Shown here: in pieces, positions 42,520 to 51,916 of the stretch | Position numbering within the stretch: position 1 is the first letter of the stretch | Layout: every line of letters starts with the position of its first letter | Source of the DNA: Streptomyces sp. CG4 | GTDB taxonomy: Bacteria > Actinomycetota > Actinomycetes > Streptomycetales > Streptomycetaceae | Direction of reading: 5' to 3' | Length of the DNA: 64,000 nt | Assembly (NCBI RefSeq): GCF_041080655.1 | Contig: NZ_CP163525.1 | Span: 7,874,001-7,938,000, forward strand | Program-made: the position numbers and the translations under genes | Notes under the pieces: model-generated | The model's input: only the letters and a program-made list of their open reading frames with translations | Told to the model about the DNA's origin: nothing | Databases searched by the model: none

Positions 42520-43151
42520 GTGGCTCCCTGCGGGGACATGCTGAATCGGGGTGAGGGGATGGCGGCCGACATGGTGGACGCGGAGGTGCCGGACGGGCTG
42601 CGTGCCTCGCACGCGGACCGGGACCGGGTGGTGGAGGCGCTGGCGGCCGCCGCGGGCGAGGGCCGGCTCACCCATGAGGAGCTGGACGAGCGGGTGACCG
42701 CCGCCCTGTCCGCGCGGTCGCTCGGGCAGCTGGCGGTGCTCACCGCCGACCTGCCGCAGGAGACCGCCCCGGCTCCGGCGGCCGCGGCGGCCAAGGACGT
42801 CGCCGGATCGAGCAGCAGTACGCCTCGGCCAAGCGCGAGGGCCGCTGGGTCGTGCCGCGCCGCCTGGAGATCGTAGGCGTGTGGGGGAACGTGACCCTGG
42901 ACTTCTCCGAAGCCGTGATCACGCACGACGCCCTCGACATCGACCTGGACATGTGCGGCGGCACCCTGCGCCTGCTCACCCGGCCCGGCATGGTCGTCGA
43001 CGCCGACTCGCTGGCGATCGCCCACAGCAAGACCAAGCTCCGCCCGGCTCGCGATCCCGAGGCGCCGGTCGCGCTCCGGGTGGCGATAGGCGGGCGGCTG
43101 AGCATGGGCAAGGTGGAGGCACGCCCGCCTCGGCGGTGGTTCGGGAAGTAG
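42520..43151 (+). pseudogene. DUF1707 domain protein, broken by a one-base deletion
   Basis: The first part (DGLRASHADRDRVVEALAAAAGEGRLTHEELDERVTAALSARSL, residues 25-68) is a DUF1707 domain, common in actinobacteria. Near 42801-42805 the frame shifts. The other frame continues RIEQQYASAKREGRWVVPRR, then the LiaF-like beta-helix part EIVGVWGNVTLDFSEAVI to the natural stop at 43151. GTCGCCGGATC would be restored by one extra C. Both halves keep normal codon bias, so the lesion is recent or a sequencing error. The start (GTG 42520, or ATG 42559) is uncertain. Confidence 0.75.
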
Positions 43152-43175
43152 CGCCGAGCCGGGCGGCTCGGCGCT
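43150..43175. terminator. Bidirectional terminator between the DUF1707 locus and the APC permease
   Basis: AGCGCCGAGCC-GGGC-GGCTCGGCGCT is a perfect 11-bp stem with a four-base loop between converging genes. Confidence 0.75.
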
Positions 43176-43189
43176 GCCCGGTCCAGGGC

Positions 43190-45145
43190 TCAGCCGGTGT
43201 GGACGCGCGGTCGGTGCGCCCGGTCCGGTTCCGCCTCGCGCAGGACCTCGCGGGTGACCGGGGCGACCTCGCCCTGCCCGAAGAGGAAGAAGCGCAGGAA
43301 GTTGGCGAACGGGTTGCCCTCGGTCCACTCGAAGTAGATGTGCGGGGTGCAGCCCGTCATGTCGCGGGCGTGCAGGAGAAGGGCCGCCAGGGCGTTGGAG
43401 ATGGAGGCGGATTCCAGGGTCAGCACGCGGTAGCGGTCGTGCAGCACCTCGCCGCGCACGGTCAGGCCCGCCTCGAACTCGGAGGGGTCGGTGAGCGTGA
43501 CCTCGACGAAGACGAAGTCCTCCTGCTCGGGCATGTCGTTGTCGGCGCGGATCTGCTCGATCTTGTCGCGGTACTCGGCCTTGTCCCGGTGTCCCGGCTC
43601 GTTGGCGATGAACCGCATCTTGCGGCTGGCCATGTCCCTGATGAAGCGTTCCGCCAGCGGGTCGAGCGTCACGCTGGTCACGCGCAGCTCGAAAGCACGG
43701 GCCAGCCGGGACAGGAACGAGACCAGGATGATGCCCGCGATAAAGCAGGCACCGATCTTCACACCGTCCGGGCGCTCGATGACGTTCACGACGGTCGTGT
43801 AGAGGAACACCGCCGAGATCACGCCGAAGCCGATGGTCCACTTGCGCTGCCCGGCCTTGCGCGCCGCGATGGTCACGGCGATCGCCGCGGAGCTGATCAG
43901 GACCAGCACACCGGTGGCGTAGGCGCCGCCCTGCGCGTCGACATCGGCGTCGAAGAGCCAGGTGACCAGGAAGGCGACGAGCGTGAAGACGATGACCATC
44001 GGGCGCACCGCGCGGGCCCAGTGTGGGGCCATGCCGTAGCGGGGCAGATAGCGCGGCATCAGATTGAGCAGACCCGCCATGGCGGAGGCGCCGGCGAACC
44101 ACAGGATCGCGATGGTCGAGACGTCGTAGACCGTGCCGAAGGCGCCGCCGAGGTACTCGTGTGCGAGGAACGCGAGCGCGCGGCCGTTGGCCTGGCCGCC
44201 GGTCTTGAAGTCGTCCGCCGGGATGAGCAGCGTGGTGATGAAGCTGGTGGTGATCAGGAACGCGCTCATGATGATCGCGGCCGTGCTGAGCAGCTTCTTG
44301 GTGTCCCGGATCCGGCCGGTCGGCTTCTCCTCGGTGTCGTCCGGGTCGCCCTGGACGTGCGGCATGACGGCGACGCCGGTCTCGAAGCCGGAGAGGCCGA
44401 GCGCGAGTTTGGGGAATACGATCAGCGCCACGCCGATCATGACGAAGATGTTGCCGTGCTGCGCGGTCAGCGCGCTGGACCAGTCGGTGATGACATGTCC
44501 CGCGGTGACCACGTGGTAGAGGCCGACGATCACGACGACGACGTTGAGCGCGAGGTAGATGCCGACCAGCGCGGTCGCGACGCCGATCGCCTCCAGGAAG
44601 CCCTTGAGGAACACGGCACCGAGCAGGGCCACGAGGAACAGCGTGATCACCATCTGGTGGCCGTGCAGGGCGCTGGTCAGGTGCGGGTTCTCCACCAGGT
44701 GGGTGGAGGCGTCCGCGGCCGACAGGGTGATGGTGATCAGGAAGTCGGTGGCGGCGAAGCCGAGCAGCGTGAGCACGAAGAGCTTGCCCTGCCAGAAGGA
44801 CAGCAGCCGCTCCAGCATGGCGATCGAACCCTCGCCGTGCGGGCTCTCCTCGGCGACCCGGCGGTACACCGGAAGCGCGCCGGCCAGGGTGACTATGACG
44901 AGGACGATGGTCGCGATCGGCCCCAGCAGACCGGCCGCGAGCGCCGCGATGCCCGGCTGGTAGCCGAGGGTGGAGAAGTAGTCGACACCCGTCAGGCACA
45001 TCACGCGCCACCAGCGCTGGCCCTGGTGCGGGGGCTCGGGTTCGGCGTGGGGCCCGGTGTGGCCGCCGTGTTTGCCCATGTCGGACAGCCCCTCCAGCAT
45101 CCAGTTGCGCAAGCGACTGGGAGGAGGGTGTTCGGTCGTGGCCAT
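43190..45145 (-). CDS. APC-superfamily permease
   Basis: This 651-residue membrane protein has about twelve hydrophobic segments (residues 45-490) and a cytoplasmic C-terminal domain. Landmarks are VMCLTGVDYFSTLGYQPGIAALAAG and FPKLALGLSGFETGVAVMPHV. The layout of an APC core plus soluble tail resembles KUP/KimA-like potassium or amino-acid transporters; the substrate is not determined. No c-di-AMP riboswitch was recognised in the 268 bases upstream. Confidence 0.82.
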   Translation of the reverse strand: MATTEHPPPSRLRNWMLEGLSDMGKHGGHTGPHAEPEPPHQGQRWWRVMCLTGVDYFSTLGYQPGIAALAAGLLGPIATIVLVIVTLAGALPVYRRVAEESPHGEGSIAMLERLLSFWQGKLFVLTLLGFAATDFLITITLSAADASTHLVENPHLTSALHGHQMVITLFLVALLGAVFLKGFLEAIGVATALVGIYLALNVVVVIVGLYHVVTAGHVITDWSSALTAQHGNIFVMIGVALIVFPKLALGLSGFETGVAVMPHVQGDPDDTEEKPTGRIRDTKKLLSTAAIIMSAFLITTSFITTLLIPADDFKTGGQANGRALAFLAHEYLGGAFGTVYDVSTIAILWFAGASAMAGLLNLMPRYLPRYGMAPHWARAVRPMVIVFTLVAFLVTWLFDADVDAQGGAYATGVLVLISSAAIAVTIAARKAGQRKWTIGFGVISAVFLYTTVVNVIERPDGVKIGACFIAGIILVSFLSRLARAFELRVTSVTLDPLAERFIRDMASRKMRFIANEPGHRDKAEYRDKIEQIRADNDMPEQEDFVFVEVTLTDPSEFEAGLTVRGEVLHDRYRVLTLESASISNALAALLLHARDMTGCTPHIYFEWTEGNPFANFLRFFLFGQGEVAPVTREVLREAEPDRAHRPRVHTG

Positions 45146-45413
45146 CGGCGTGCTCCTGGGTGCGGCTCAGCTCTTTCCGGCCATCACGCGGACGGCGGCA
45201 CCAGCGTATGCAGAGAGTGACGTTGGGGCCCACGGATCCGGGCGCGGGAGGCGTCAAACTTGCGTTAAGAATGGCCCGGAAGGGGCAGAGCCGCATCAAG
45301 AACGGGAGGCCGGAGAGGTTTGCCGGGAACACGGCCGTTCGGGTCAATCGTCGGGGCGTCGGCCCATGGACGGCCACCGAGTGTCATGGTGTCAGTACCT
45401 GGAAAGCACCACC

Positions 45414-45971
45414 TCACTCCATGTCGGAGACCCGGAACACGCCCAGGGCCGTCTCACGGTCGACGCGGCGGGCGAGGCGGTGCAGGGCCGTCGTGCCGCA
45501 CAGCAGGGTGCCGGCCGCCTCGGAGACCCGGACGCCCTCGTCGAGCAGGTACCACAGGTCCGGATTGCGGATCAGGACCTCGGGGTCGATCTCGACCCGG
45601 TTGCCGAGGGTGTCACGCAGGATCAGCCGCTGAGCGACGCCGTCCAGCGGGCGCACCGCGACCAGCAGATCGGTGCGGACCCGGCGGGTGACCAGCAGGC
45701 GCCGCACGGCCAGCCAGCCCGCACCGGCCGACACCCGCACCGGGAACAGGACGAGCAGCAACAGCAGCGCGAGGACGCCCCACAGGCCGCCCCGCCACCA
45801 GGTGAGAGAGCCGGCCGCCCAGTCGACGCCCAGCAGCAGCCCGAGCAGCACACCGGCACAGCGCAGCGCCGTGCACACATCCGCGCGCCAGTCACGGTCG
45901 TACGCCACGCCGACGGCACCGGCCGGGTGCGAACCCATGGGCCGGGTGTGCGTGTCGTCGCGGCGCCTCAT
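45414..45971 (-). CDS. Hypothetical membrane protein, 185 aa
   Basis: I recognise no family. The protein begins MRRRDDTHTRPMGSH, has two closely spaced hydrophobic segments (about residues 30-75) and a soluble C-terminal domain with RLILRDTLGNRVEIDPEVL and a Leu/Arg-rich end. ATG 45971 is chosen because upstream in-frame sequence is Arg/Pro-rich and lacks coding character. A PH-like or membrane-associated sensor is possible but unproven. Confidence 0.65.
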   Translation of the reverse strand: MRRRDDTHTRPMGSHPAGAVGVAYDRDWRADVCTALRCAGVLLGLLLGVDWAAGSLTWWRGGLWGVLALLLLLVLFPVRVSAGAGWLAVRRLLVTRRVRTDLLVAVRPLDGVAQRLILRDTLGNRVEIDPEVLIRNPDLWYLLDEGVRVSEAAGTLLCGTTALHRLARRVDRETALGVFRVSDME

Positions 45972-46393
45972 GGCTGAGACGTTAGACAGCCCCGGCCCCG
46001 CCGGAGCGTTCCTTGACGGCGTCCTGACGGCCGGCGTACGCATTTTGACGCGGCCGCAGCGCGCCGGGGAAACCCGGGGACTCCAGCGCGTCCGCCGGAC
46101 TCGACGGACGCAGCGACCTCGGCCCGCCGGGAGACCCCAGCGGCCCAAGCCGCCCCAGAGGCCGCATCGGCCCCGGCGGGCTCGGTGCACCCGGGGTTCC
46201 CGGTGCGTCTGAGGGCCCCAGTGTGCCCGGCGCGATCCCGGTGGGCCTGGCGGCGTCGTGGCTCCGGGTTGCCTCGGCGCGCCTCGTCCGGGACGGCTTT
46301 CCCGGTTCCGCTTGTCTCCATGGCGGCCTCTCCGAGCCCCCACCGTCTCGAACCCGCGGCTCTCCCGAGTCCGCACCGTCACCGGTCCGGCCC
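45972..46393. other. Gene-free stretch, proline/glycine-coding low complexity
   Basis: This 422-base gap between the 185-aa membrane protein gene and the universal stress protein gene has open frames on both strands. One minus frame reads as G-x-y repeats like collagen. None has a ribosome site or consistent codon bias. No hairpin terminator was seen. I call nothing here. Confidence 0.5.
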
Positions 46394-46924
46394 TCACAAC
46401 CCCCGGATGTCCATGCGCAGATGCCAGGCGTACCGCCGGTGCACGGACATCAACTCCGACTCCAGCGGCGACGGGGGCACCGCGAGGACCGGGCAGACCG
46501 CGTGGGCCAGGCAGTGCCGGGAGACCCGGCCGGAGAAGGCGCGCTGCAGACCGCGGCGGCCGGCGCCCACTACCAGGACGTCGTCCTCCCGGTCCGCGGT
46601 CGCCACCAGCGCCGGGCCCGGTGCCCCGCGGACGACGAGCGCGTGTACGGGCACCCCGGGTGCGTTCCCGCCGAAGATCTCGTCGAGCACCGCGGCCAGC
46701 CGCTGTCTGGCGAGCCGCTGCCAGTCCTCGATCAGCAGACCGGCGGCGGGGGAGCGGCGCGCGGCGGGGTCACCGCCCGGCGGCTCCCAGGCCAGTACGG
46801 GCCACAGTTCCGCTCCCAGTCGCCGGGCCAGCGCGGTGGCCCGCCGCAGGGCCGTGACGCTGCCCAGGGAGCCGCTCACACCGACCACCACCCGTGCGGC
46901 CGCCGAGGCGTCGTAACCGGACAT
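46394..46924 (-). CDS. Universal stress protein (UspA family)
   Basis: This 176-residue single-domain Usp begins VVVGVSGSLGSVTALRRA and has the nucleotide-binding end GAGRRGLQRAFSGRVSRHCL. USPs bind ATP or AMP and are induced by starvation or hypoxia; the target is unknown. ATG 46924 follows a GGAGTGAT-like ribosome site. A much longer upstream extension overlaps the ABC remnant on the other strand and was rejected. Confidence 0.82.
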   Translation of the reverse strand: MSGYDASAAARVVVGVSGSLGSVTALRRATALARRLGAELWPVLAWEPPGGDPAARRSPAAGLLIEDWQRLARQRLAAVLDEIFGGNAPGVPVHALVVRGAPGPALVATADREDDVLVVGAGRRGLQRAFSGRVSRHCLAHAVCPVLAVPPSPLESELMSVHRRYAWHLRMDIRGL

Positions 46925-47100
46925 CACTCCACCGTCCCTCGCGGGCGACGCCGGGTGTCTCGCGCGTGGACGTGCCCGCCCTGCAAGGCCCTTGCTTGCT
47001 TCCTTCCATCCCACTCCCGTCCCGCCGATTCGACCAGCCGGGCGGACCGTCGGGGCACCGCCGTGCCGGCCGACGGGCTCGCCTCCATGCTCATGCTGCC

Positions 47101-48438
47101 GTGAACGAGCCGCAGCGCGACACGGACCGGCCTCACTCCGTCCGAGCCCTCTCCACGGCAATTCCGAAGTTTCGAAGGAGCGATGGGCGCGACCCTGCAC
47201 CGTCCCGCCGCGGCTTCCTCGCGGTCTCCGTCGCGGCCGGTCTCGGGGCGACAACACTCAGCGGCTGCGGCGGCGACTCGGACGGAGGGTCGTCCTCGGG
47301 GACGACCACGATCGAGTGGTGGAACATCTCGACCACGGAACCCGCCAAGACCGTGTGGGCGAACCTGGCGAAGACCTTCGAGGCCCAGAACCCCCAGGTC
47401 AAGATCAAGATCGTCCAGCTGGAGAACGACGCCTACAAGTCGAAGATGACCGCGCTGACCGCCTCCGGGGAAGCTGCCGGACCTCTTCCACACCTGGGGC
47501 GGCGGCGTCCTCGCGCAGCAGGTGGACGCCGGGCTGGTCGAGGACCTCACCGATCGCGCCAGGCCCTGGGCCGGCCGGCTGCTGCCGGTGGCGAGGCAGC
47601 CGTACCTCCTCGACGACAAGCTGTACGGCATCCCGTTCGACATCGGCATGGTCGGCTTCCGGTACAACAAGGCGCTCTTCAGGAGAGCCGGCATCGGCGC
47701 GCCTCCGGCTTCAAGTCCACCGGCCAGCTCTCCCGCAACCCCGTGGGGCTGCCCAGCCCCTGGTTGTTCGCCAACTACGGCGACATCCTCGGCTCGGGCT
47801 CCTTCTGGCGGCTGGTCGGCAACAGCACACTGATCGCGGTCGGTACGACCGTCCTCGTCGTCGCGGTCTCCGCGCTCGCCGCCTTCTCCTTCGCGCGGTT
47901 CGCCTTCCGCGGCCGGGAAGTCCTGTTCACGCTGTTCATCATGGGGCTGATGTTCCCGTTCGCGGTGGCGGCGCTGCCGCTGTTCCTGCTGCTGCGGTCG
48001 CTCGGCATGCTGGACAACCCGCTGGGCGTGATCCTTCCGCAGGCGGCGTTCGGCCTGCCGATGACGATCATCATCCTGCGCGGCTTCTTCCGGCAGATTC
48101 CCGGCGAGCTGGAGGAGGCCGCCACGCTGGACGGCTGCGGACCGCTCGGCTTCTTCTGGCGGGTGCTGCTGTCGATGGCCCGGCCCGCGCTCGGCACGGT
48201 CTCCGTCCTCGCTGTCGTCACCAGCTGGAACAACTTCTTCCTGCCGCTGCTGGTGTTCACCGTCTCGACCTGGTGGACCATCCCGATCGGGGTGCAGCAG
48301 TTCCAGGGCCAGTACGCCGCCGACACCGCGCGCGTCTTCGCCTACCTCGTGCTCGCCATGGTCCCCGCCCTGGCCTTCTGATCCGTCGCCGAACGACAGC
48401 TCGTCGGCGGCCTCACCGCGGGCGCCACCAAGGGCTGA
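47101..48438 (+). pseudogene. Remnant of a sugar ABC transporter operon: binding protein fused to permease
   Basis: The locus has a lipoprotein start (RRGFLAVSVAAGLGATTLSGC) and binding-protein sequence (TTTIEWWNISTTEP). One extra G near 47476 shifts the frame to PDLFHTWGGGVLAQQVDAG and on to FRYNKALFRRAGIGAP. Then, within about 47700-47712, the sequence jumps into the middle of a carbohydrate permease (FKSTGQLSRNPVGLP, followed by membrane helices with the EAA motif EELEEAATLDGCGPLGFFWR). A TGA at 48379 interrupts the expected FY..AERQLVGGLTAGATKG tail. The rest of the binding protein, the partner permease and the second permease N-terminus are missing, so one large deletion plus point lesions made this locus inactive. 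Confidence 0.85.
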
Positions 48439-48502
48439 GCCGCCGTCCGAGGCGCTGCGCCGACATGCGGTCACCGACCGTGACCGCCCTCGGACACAGG
48501 TC

Positions 48503-48538
48503 GGGGCCGGTGCGCACCGTGCGGGTGCGGCCGGCCCC
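48503..48538. terminator. Strong hairpin downstream of the ABC remnant
   Basis: GGGGCCGG and CCGGCCCC close a long GC stem that extends inward through GCGCACC and GGGTGCG around a GTGC loop. It sits between the converging pseudogene and DUF5999 gene. Confidence 0.65.
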
Positions 48539-48559
48539 TTGAGGTCGTTCGTGCTCCGC

Positions 48560-48796
48560 TCAGGCGGCGGTCATCACCTGGTCCGCACCGAGCGGGCGGT
48601 GCGGACCGATGATCCGGCCGTCGGGCAGCAGCTCACCGGTGTCCTCGAAGAGCAGGACGCCGTTGCACAGCAGACTCCAGCCCTGCTCCGGGTGGTGCGC
48701 CACGAGACGGGCGGACTCCCGGTCGGCGGACTCGGCTGGTGGACACGGCGGCTGGTGCTGGCACATGGGTGGGATCTTTCGCTCTGTCGTGGTCAT
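48560..48796 (-). CDS. DUF5999 family small protein
   Basis: This is a 78-residue Streptomyces-conserved protein of unknown function. The core MCQHQPPCPPAESADRESAR is followed by LVAHHPEQGWSLLCNGVLLF and DTGELLPDGR. The start at 48796 is favoured because GGGGGAC lies upstream; the shorter family-typical start MCQHQPP at 48766 is possible. The CQHQPPC pair of cysteines may bind metal. Confidence 0.78.
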   Translation of the reverse strand: MTTTERKIPPMCQHQPPCPPAESADRESARLVAHHPEQGWSLLCNGVLLFEDTGELLPDGRIIGPHRPLGADQVMTAA

Positions 48797-49065
48797 GGCC
48801 GTCCCCCGTGGTCATAAGTCGGTCGGAACCCAGTGTTGCCCTCTGGGCGTCATTCCGCAGGGATTTCGCAGCACCGCTTCTCACAGGTTCATGACGCGTC
48901 ACCCGGGCGGACGGTTCAGTCCAAGTGCACTGTCCCTTTGGGTGGTTCGCAGTGGCCGGATGGGGCTAGTCCATGCAGGCCAGACGCCCTGACATGAACG
49001 TACCCCGCTTCCCGTCCGGGCAAGCGGGGTACGACAGTGGTCGTCGCGCGGCCGTCGCGCGGTCG

Positions 49066-49665
49066 TCAGGCGGGCGAGCCCAGCACGGGTGGCCCCAGCA
49101 GCGGCACGGGGGTCGCACGATGGGTCAGCACCGGCAGCAGCTCCGTGACCGGGAACGGGCGGTGCGTCGCTATGCCGGGCGGGGCCGGCGCCAGCGGGAC
49201 GAGCAGATCGGTGCCGCCCGGATGTCCCTCGGCTCCGTCGGCGGTGGTGTCGGCGTGCAGCCACAGGGTCAGCATGTACAGGCCGGGCACCGACAGCAGG
49301 CGCGGCTGGTACGGCTGTTGCAGCGCCTCGGCCTGCTGCAGGGCGCGCTCGGTGGAGGTGACGTAGGGGCCCTCGAAGAAGTGCGAGAAGGTCCAGCCGT
49401 CGGGCGTGAGCATGGTCTCGGCCGCGGCCACCGCTCGGTCGCCGGACCGTATCAGGAAGCGCCAGCCGGCCAGCCGGGTCGCGGACAGCCCCTGCGCCGT
49501 GATCCGGTCCAGCACGTGCACCGGCAGCGGGAGTTCGGGTGTCGTCGGGCCCTGCGCGGCACGCAGGGAGGGGGTGCGGGCCTCACGGACCGCGGTGGGT
49601 GAGCCGAGGGCGGCGAGGACGGAACGCAGGGCGGGCGCGGGGGCAGGGGGCACGTGCAGCGGCAT
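49066..49665 (-). CDS. Conserved hypothetical protein, 199 aa
   Basis: No domain is recognised. The protein begins MPLHVPPAPAPALRSVLAAL and contains RLAGWRFLIRSGDRAVAAAE and DGWTFSHFFEGPYVTSTERAL. It looks like a soluble globular protein of Streptomyces. ATG 49665 follows GAGAGGCGAC; the in-frame ATG at 49683 has a poorer ribosome site. It lies divergent from the glutamate-cysteine ligase-like gene across a 571-base gap. Confidence 0.65.
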   Translation of the reverse strand: MPLHVPPAPAPALRSVLAALGSPTAVREARTPSLRAAQGPTTPELPLPVHVLDRITAQGLSATRLAGWRFLIRSGDRAVAAAETMLTPDGWTFSHFFEGPYVTSTERALQQAEALQQPYQPRLLSVPGLYMLTLWLHADTTADGAEGHPGGTDLLVPLAPAPPGIATHRPFPVTELLPVLTHRATPVPLLGPPVLGSPA

Positions 49666-50236
49666 GTGGGTCGCCTCTCTCATTCGACAGGCGCGGCGGC
49701 GCGAGGAGGGGTGGGGCGGACGACGCTGTCTGCTCACGCAAGGCCGAAAGGGTGCAGGCCCGGTTCGGTGAGCATGGGTGCGGCTCGGCCTGCCGCCCGT
49801 CACCAGGACGGCCTGAACACGGCAGGTACCAGGACCGAGGGCGTCAGCCTTCTGCCTTGTGGGCGAAGTTTATACGACGCCTGTTCGGCCGTTGTTTCGT
49901 CTATCCCATTTCCGGGGGCGACGCAAGGCGGTAATACGCCGTCGATTTGCGGGACTTCACCCGATTCCCGGGCCGGTCCGCCACTGCTGACCTCGACATA
50001 CGCATCGGTAGCGGTCGGCCGAATGTCGTCGGCGTTTTTCACGAGTCGTTCTGGGAACTCGATGAAACGGACTGCCCCATGCCCCGTGAATGTGCCGCGG
50101 GGAACATTCCGACAGGGTAGCGGGCGCCACGCTCGCGCGGGACGTTATCGATCGCATCCGCTGGGCATCATCCCCCCACTGACCGGGAGCCCGGCGGCCG
50201 GATCGTCGGCCCGCCCATCCGAGGAGGGACACTTCG
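49666..50236. other. Long gap with a local dip in GC and a possible 80-codon ORF
   Basis: The segment at about 49855-50110 is visibly less GC-rich than its surroundings. A minus-strand GTG frame at 49800-50042 would encode 80 residues (begins MKNADDIRPTATDAYVEVSS) with a rare TTA codon, but it has weak codon bias and no clear ribosome site. An imperfect repeat GTGAATGT / AACATTCC lies at 50086-50110. It probably holds promoters for the genes on either side. Confidence 0.4.
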
Positions 50237-51754
50237 ATGGGGGAGAAGGTCGTGGCAGGGCAGTTCGACCTGTCCGATCGCCAGCGCTACCGCGAAAAGC
50301 TCCAGAAGTGCCTCATGGGACTGGAGCGGCTGTTGCGCGAGAAGCGATTCGACCGTCCCAAGAACCTCATGGGAGTCGAGATCGAATTGAATCTCGCTGG
50401 ACCCGACGGTATGCCGAAAATGTTGAACGGGCAGGTACTGGAGCGCATCGCGAGCCGCGATTTCCAAACAGAACTCGCCATGTTCAATCTGGAAGTCAAC
50501 ATCGCCCCACACAGATTGGGCGGCCGGGTATTCGACCGGCTCGCCGAGGAACTGCGCACCTCGCTCGCCTACGCCCATCGCAAGGCCGTCGAGGTGGACG
50601 CGGGCATCGTCATGATCGGCATCCTGCCCACGCTCGACCGCGACGACCTGGTCTCCGCCAACCTCTCCGAGGTCGACCGCTACACCCTGCTCAACGACCA
50701 GATCGTGGCCGCGCGCGGAGAGGACTTCCGGCTCGACATCGAGGGCGTGGAGCACCTCGTCTGCACGACCGAGTCGATCGTCCCGGAGGCCGCCTGCACC
50801 TCCGTACAGCTGCATCTGCAGGTCACCCCGGCCCGGTTCGCGGACGTGTGGAACGCGGCGCAGGTGGCGACCGCCGCGCAGATCGCCGTGGGCGCCAACT
50901 CACCGTTCCTGTTCGGCCGCGAGCTGTGGCGCGAGTCCCGGCCCCCGCTGTTCCTGCAGTCCACCGACACCCGCCCGCCCGAACTGCAGGCGCAGGGCGT
51001 ACGGCCGCGCACCTGGTTCGGCGAGCGGTGGATCACCTCCGCGTACGAGCTGTTCGAGGAGAACCTGCGCTTTTTCCCGGCACTGCTCCCGATCTGCGAC
51101 GACGAGGAGCCGCTGAACGTCATCGCGGCCGGCGGCACGCCCAGACTCGCCGAACTGGTGCTGCACAACGGCACGATCTACCGCTGGAACCGGCCGGTGT
51201 ACGGCATCGCCGACGGCGTCCCGCATCTCCGGGTGGAGAACCGGGTGCTGCCGGCCGGGCCGACCATCACCGATGTGATCGCCAACGCGGCCTTCTACTA
51301 CGGTCTGGTCCGCGCCTTCGCCGAGGAGTCCCGGCCGGTGTGGACCCGGCTGCCCTTCGCCGCGGCCGAGGCCAACTTCGACGCCGCGTGCCGGTACGGC
51401 ATCGACGCGCGGTTCGTGTGGCCCCGGCGAGGGCGCTACGGCGGCACGGCAGTGGTCGACGCGGTCACCCTGATCCGCGACGAGCTGCTCCCGCTGGCCG
51501 CGGCCGGGCTGGACGCGTGGGGTGTGGAAGCGGCCGACCGCGACCTGTATCTGGGCGTCATCGAGGAGCGCTGCCGGCGCCGGGTGAACGGGGCGTCCTG
51601 GCAGGCGGCGACCTTCCATCGGGCGCTGGAGCAGGGGCTGACCCGTCAGGGGGCGCTCGCCGCGACGACGCGGCGCTATGCCGAGCTGATGCATGTGGGG
51701 GAGCCGGTGCACACGTGGCCGGTGGGGTTGCCGGAACCGGTTCCCATGGGATGA
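50237..51754 (+). CDS. Glutamate--cysteine ligase family protein
   Basis: The 505-residue protein has the GCS2-type fold signature LMGVEIELNLAGPDG, the downstream NIAPHRLGG and SVQLHLQVTPARFADVWNAAQ, and NRVLPAGPTITDVIANAAFYYGL. The family forms gamma-glutamyl peptide bonds with ATP. Streptomyces makes mycothiol rather than glutathione, so a different amine acceptor is likely. The start has GGAGGGA upstream. There is no glutathione synthetase or ergothioneine gene nearby. Confidence 0.8.
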   Translation: MGEKVVAGQFDLSDRQRYREKLQKCLMGLERLLREKRFDRPKNLMGVEIELNLAGPDGMPKMLNGQVLERIASRDFQTELAMFNLEVNIAPHRLGGRVFDRLAEELRTSLAYAHRKAVEVDAGIVMIGILPTLDRDDLVSANLSEVDRYTLLNDQIVAARGEDFRLDIEGVEHLVCTTESIVPEAACTSVQLHLQVTPARFADVWNAAQVATAAQIAVGANSPFLFGRELWRESRPPLFLQSTDTRPPELQAQGVRPRTWFGERWITSAYELFEENLRFFPALLPICDDEEPLNVIAAGGTPRLAELVLHNGTIYRWNRPVYGIADGVPHLRVENRVLPAGPTITDVIANAAFYYGLVRAFAEESRPVWTRLPFAAAEANFDAACRYGIDARFVWPRRGRYGGTAVVDAVTLIRDELLPLAAAGLDAWGVEAADRDLYLGVIEERCRRRVNGASWQAATFHRALEQGLTRQGALAATTRRYAELMHVGEPVHTWPVGLPEPVPMG

Positions 51755-51916
51755 AGGTCGCTCCGCCGGGTTGCGCCGATCTGGGGTGAGCGTCGTACAC
51801 AGGCGTACCGGTGCTGCTCGTGTGCGACGGCCCGGTACGCCGTCCTCCCCTCCGCTTCTGCGATCCTTGCGGGGCGAAGGTGGGCCGTAGGGCCCGTGAG
51901 CCGCAGGGAGGCAGGG

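Noticed and set aside
42507..45377. 956-codon minus-strand open frame over the permease and neighbours
   Set aside because: It runs in a different frame from the APC permease, is Arg/Gly-rich and ignores gene boundaries.
45146..45413. c-di-AMP riboswitch upstream of the APC permease
   Set aside because: Conserved ydaO/yuaA motifs could not be found by eye. A covariance-model scan would decide.
45972..46393. Collagen-like G-x-y peptide on the minus strand
   Set aside because: The repeat follows from GC-rich low complexity. No start or ribosome site and no consistent codon bias.
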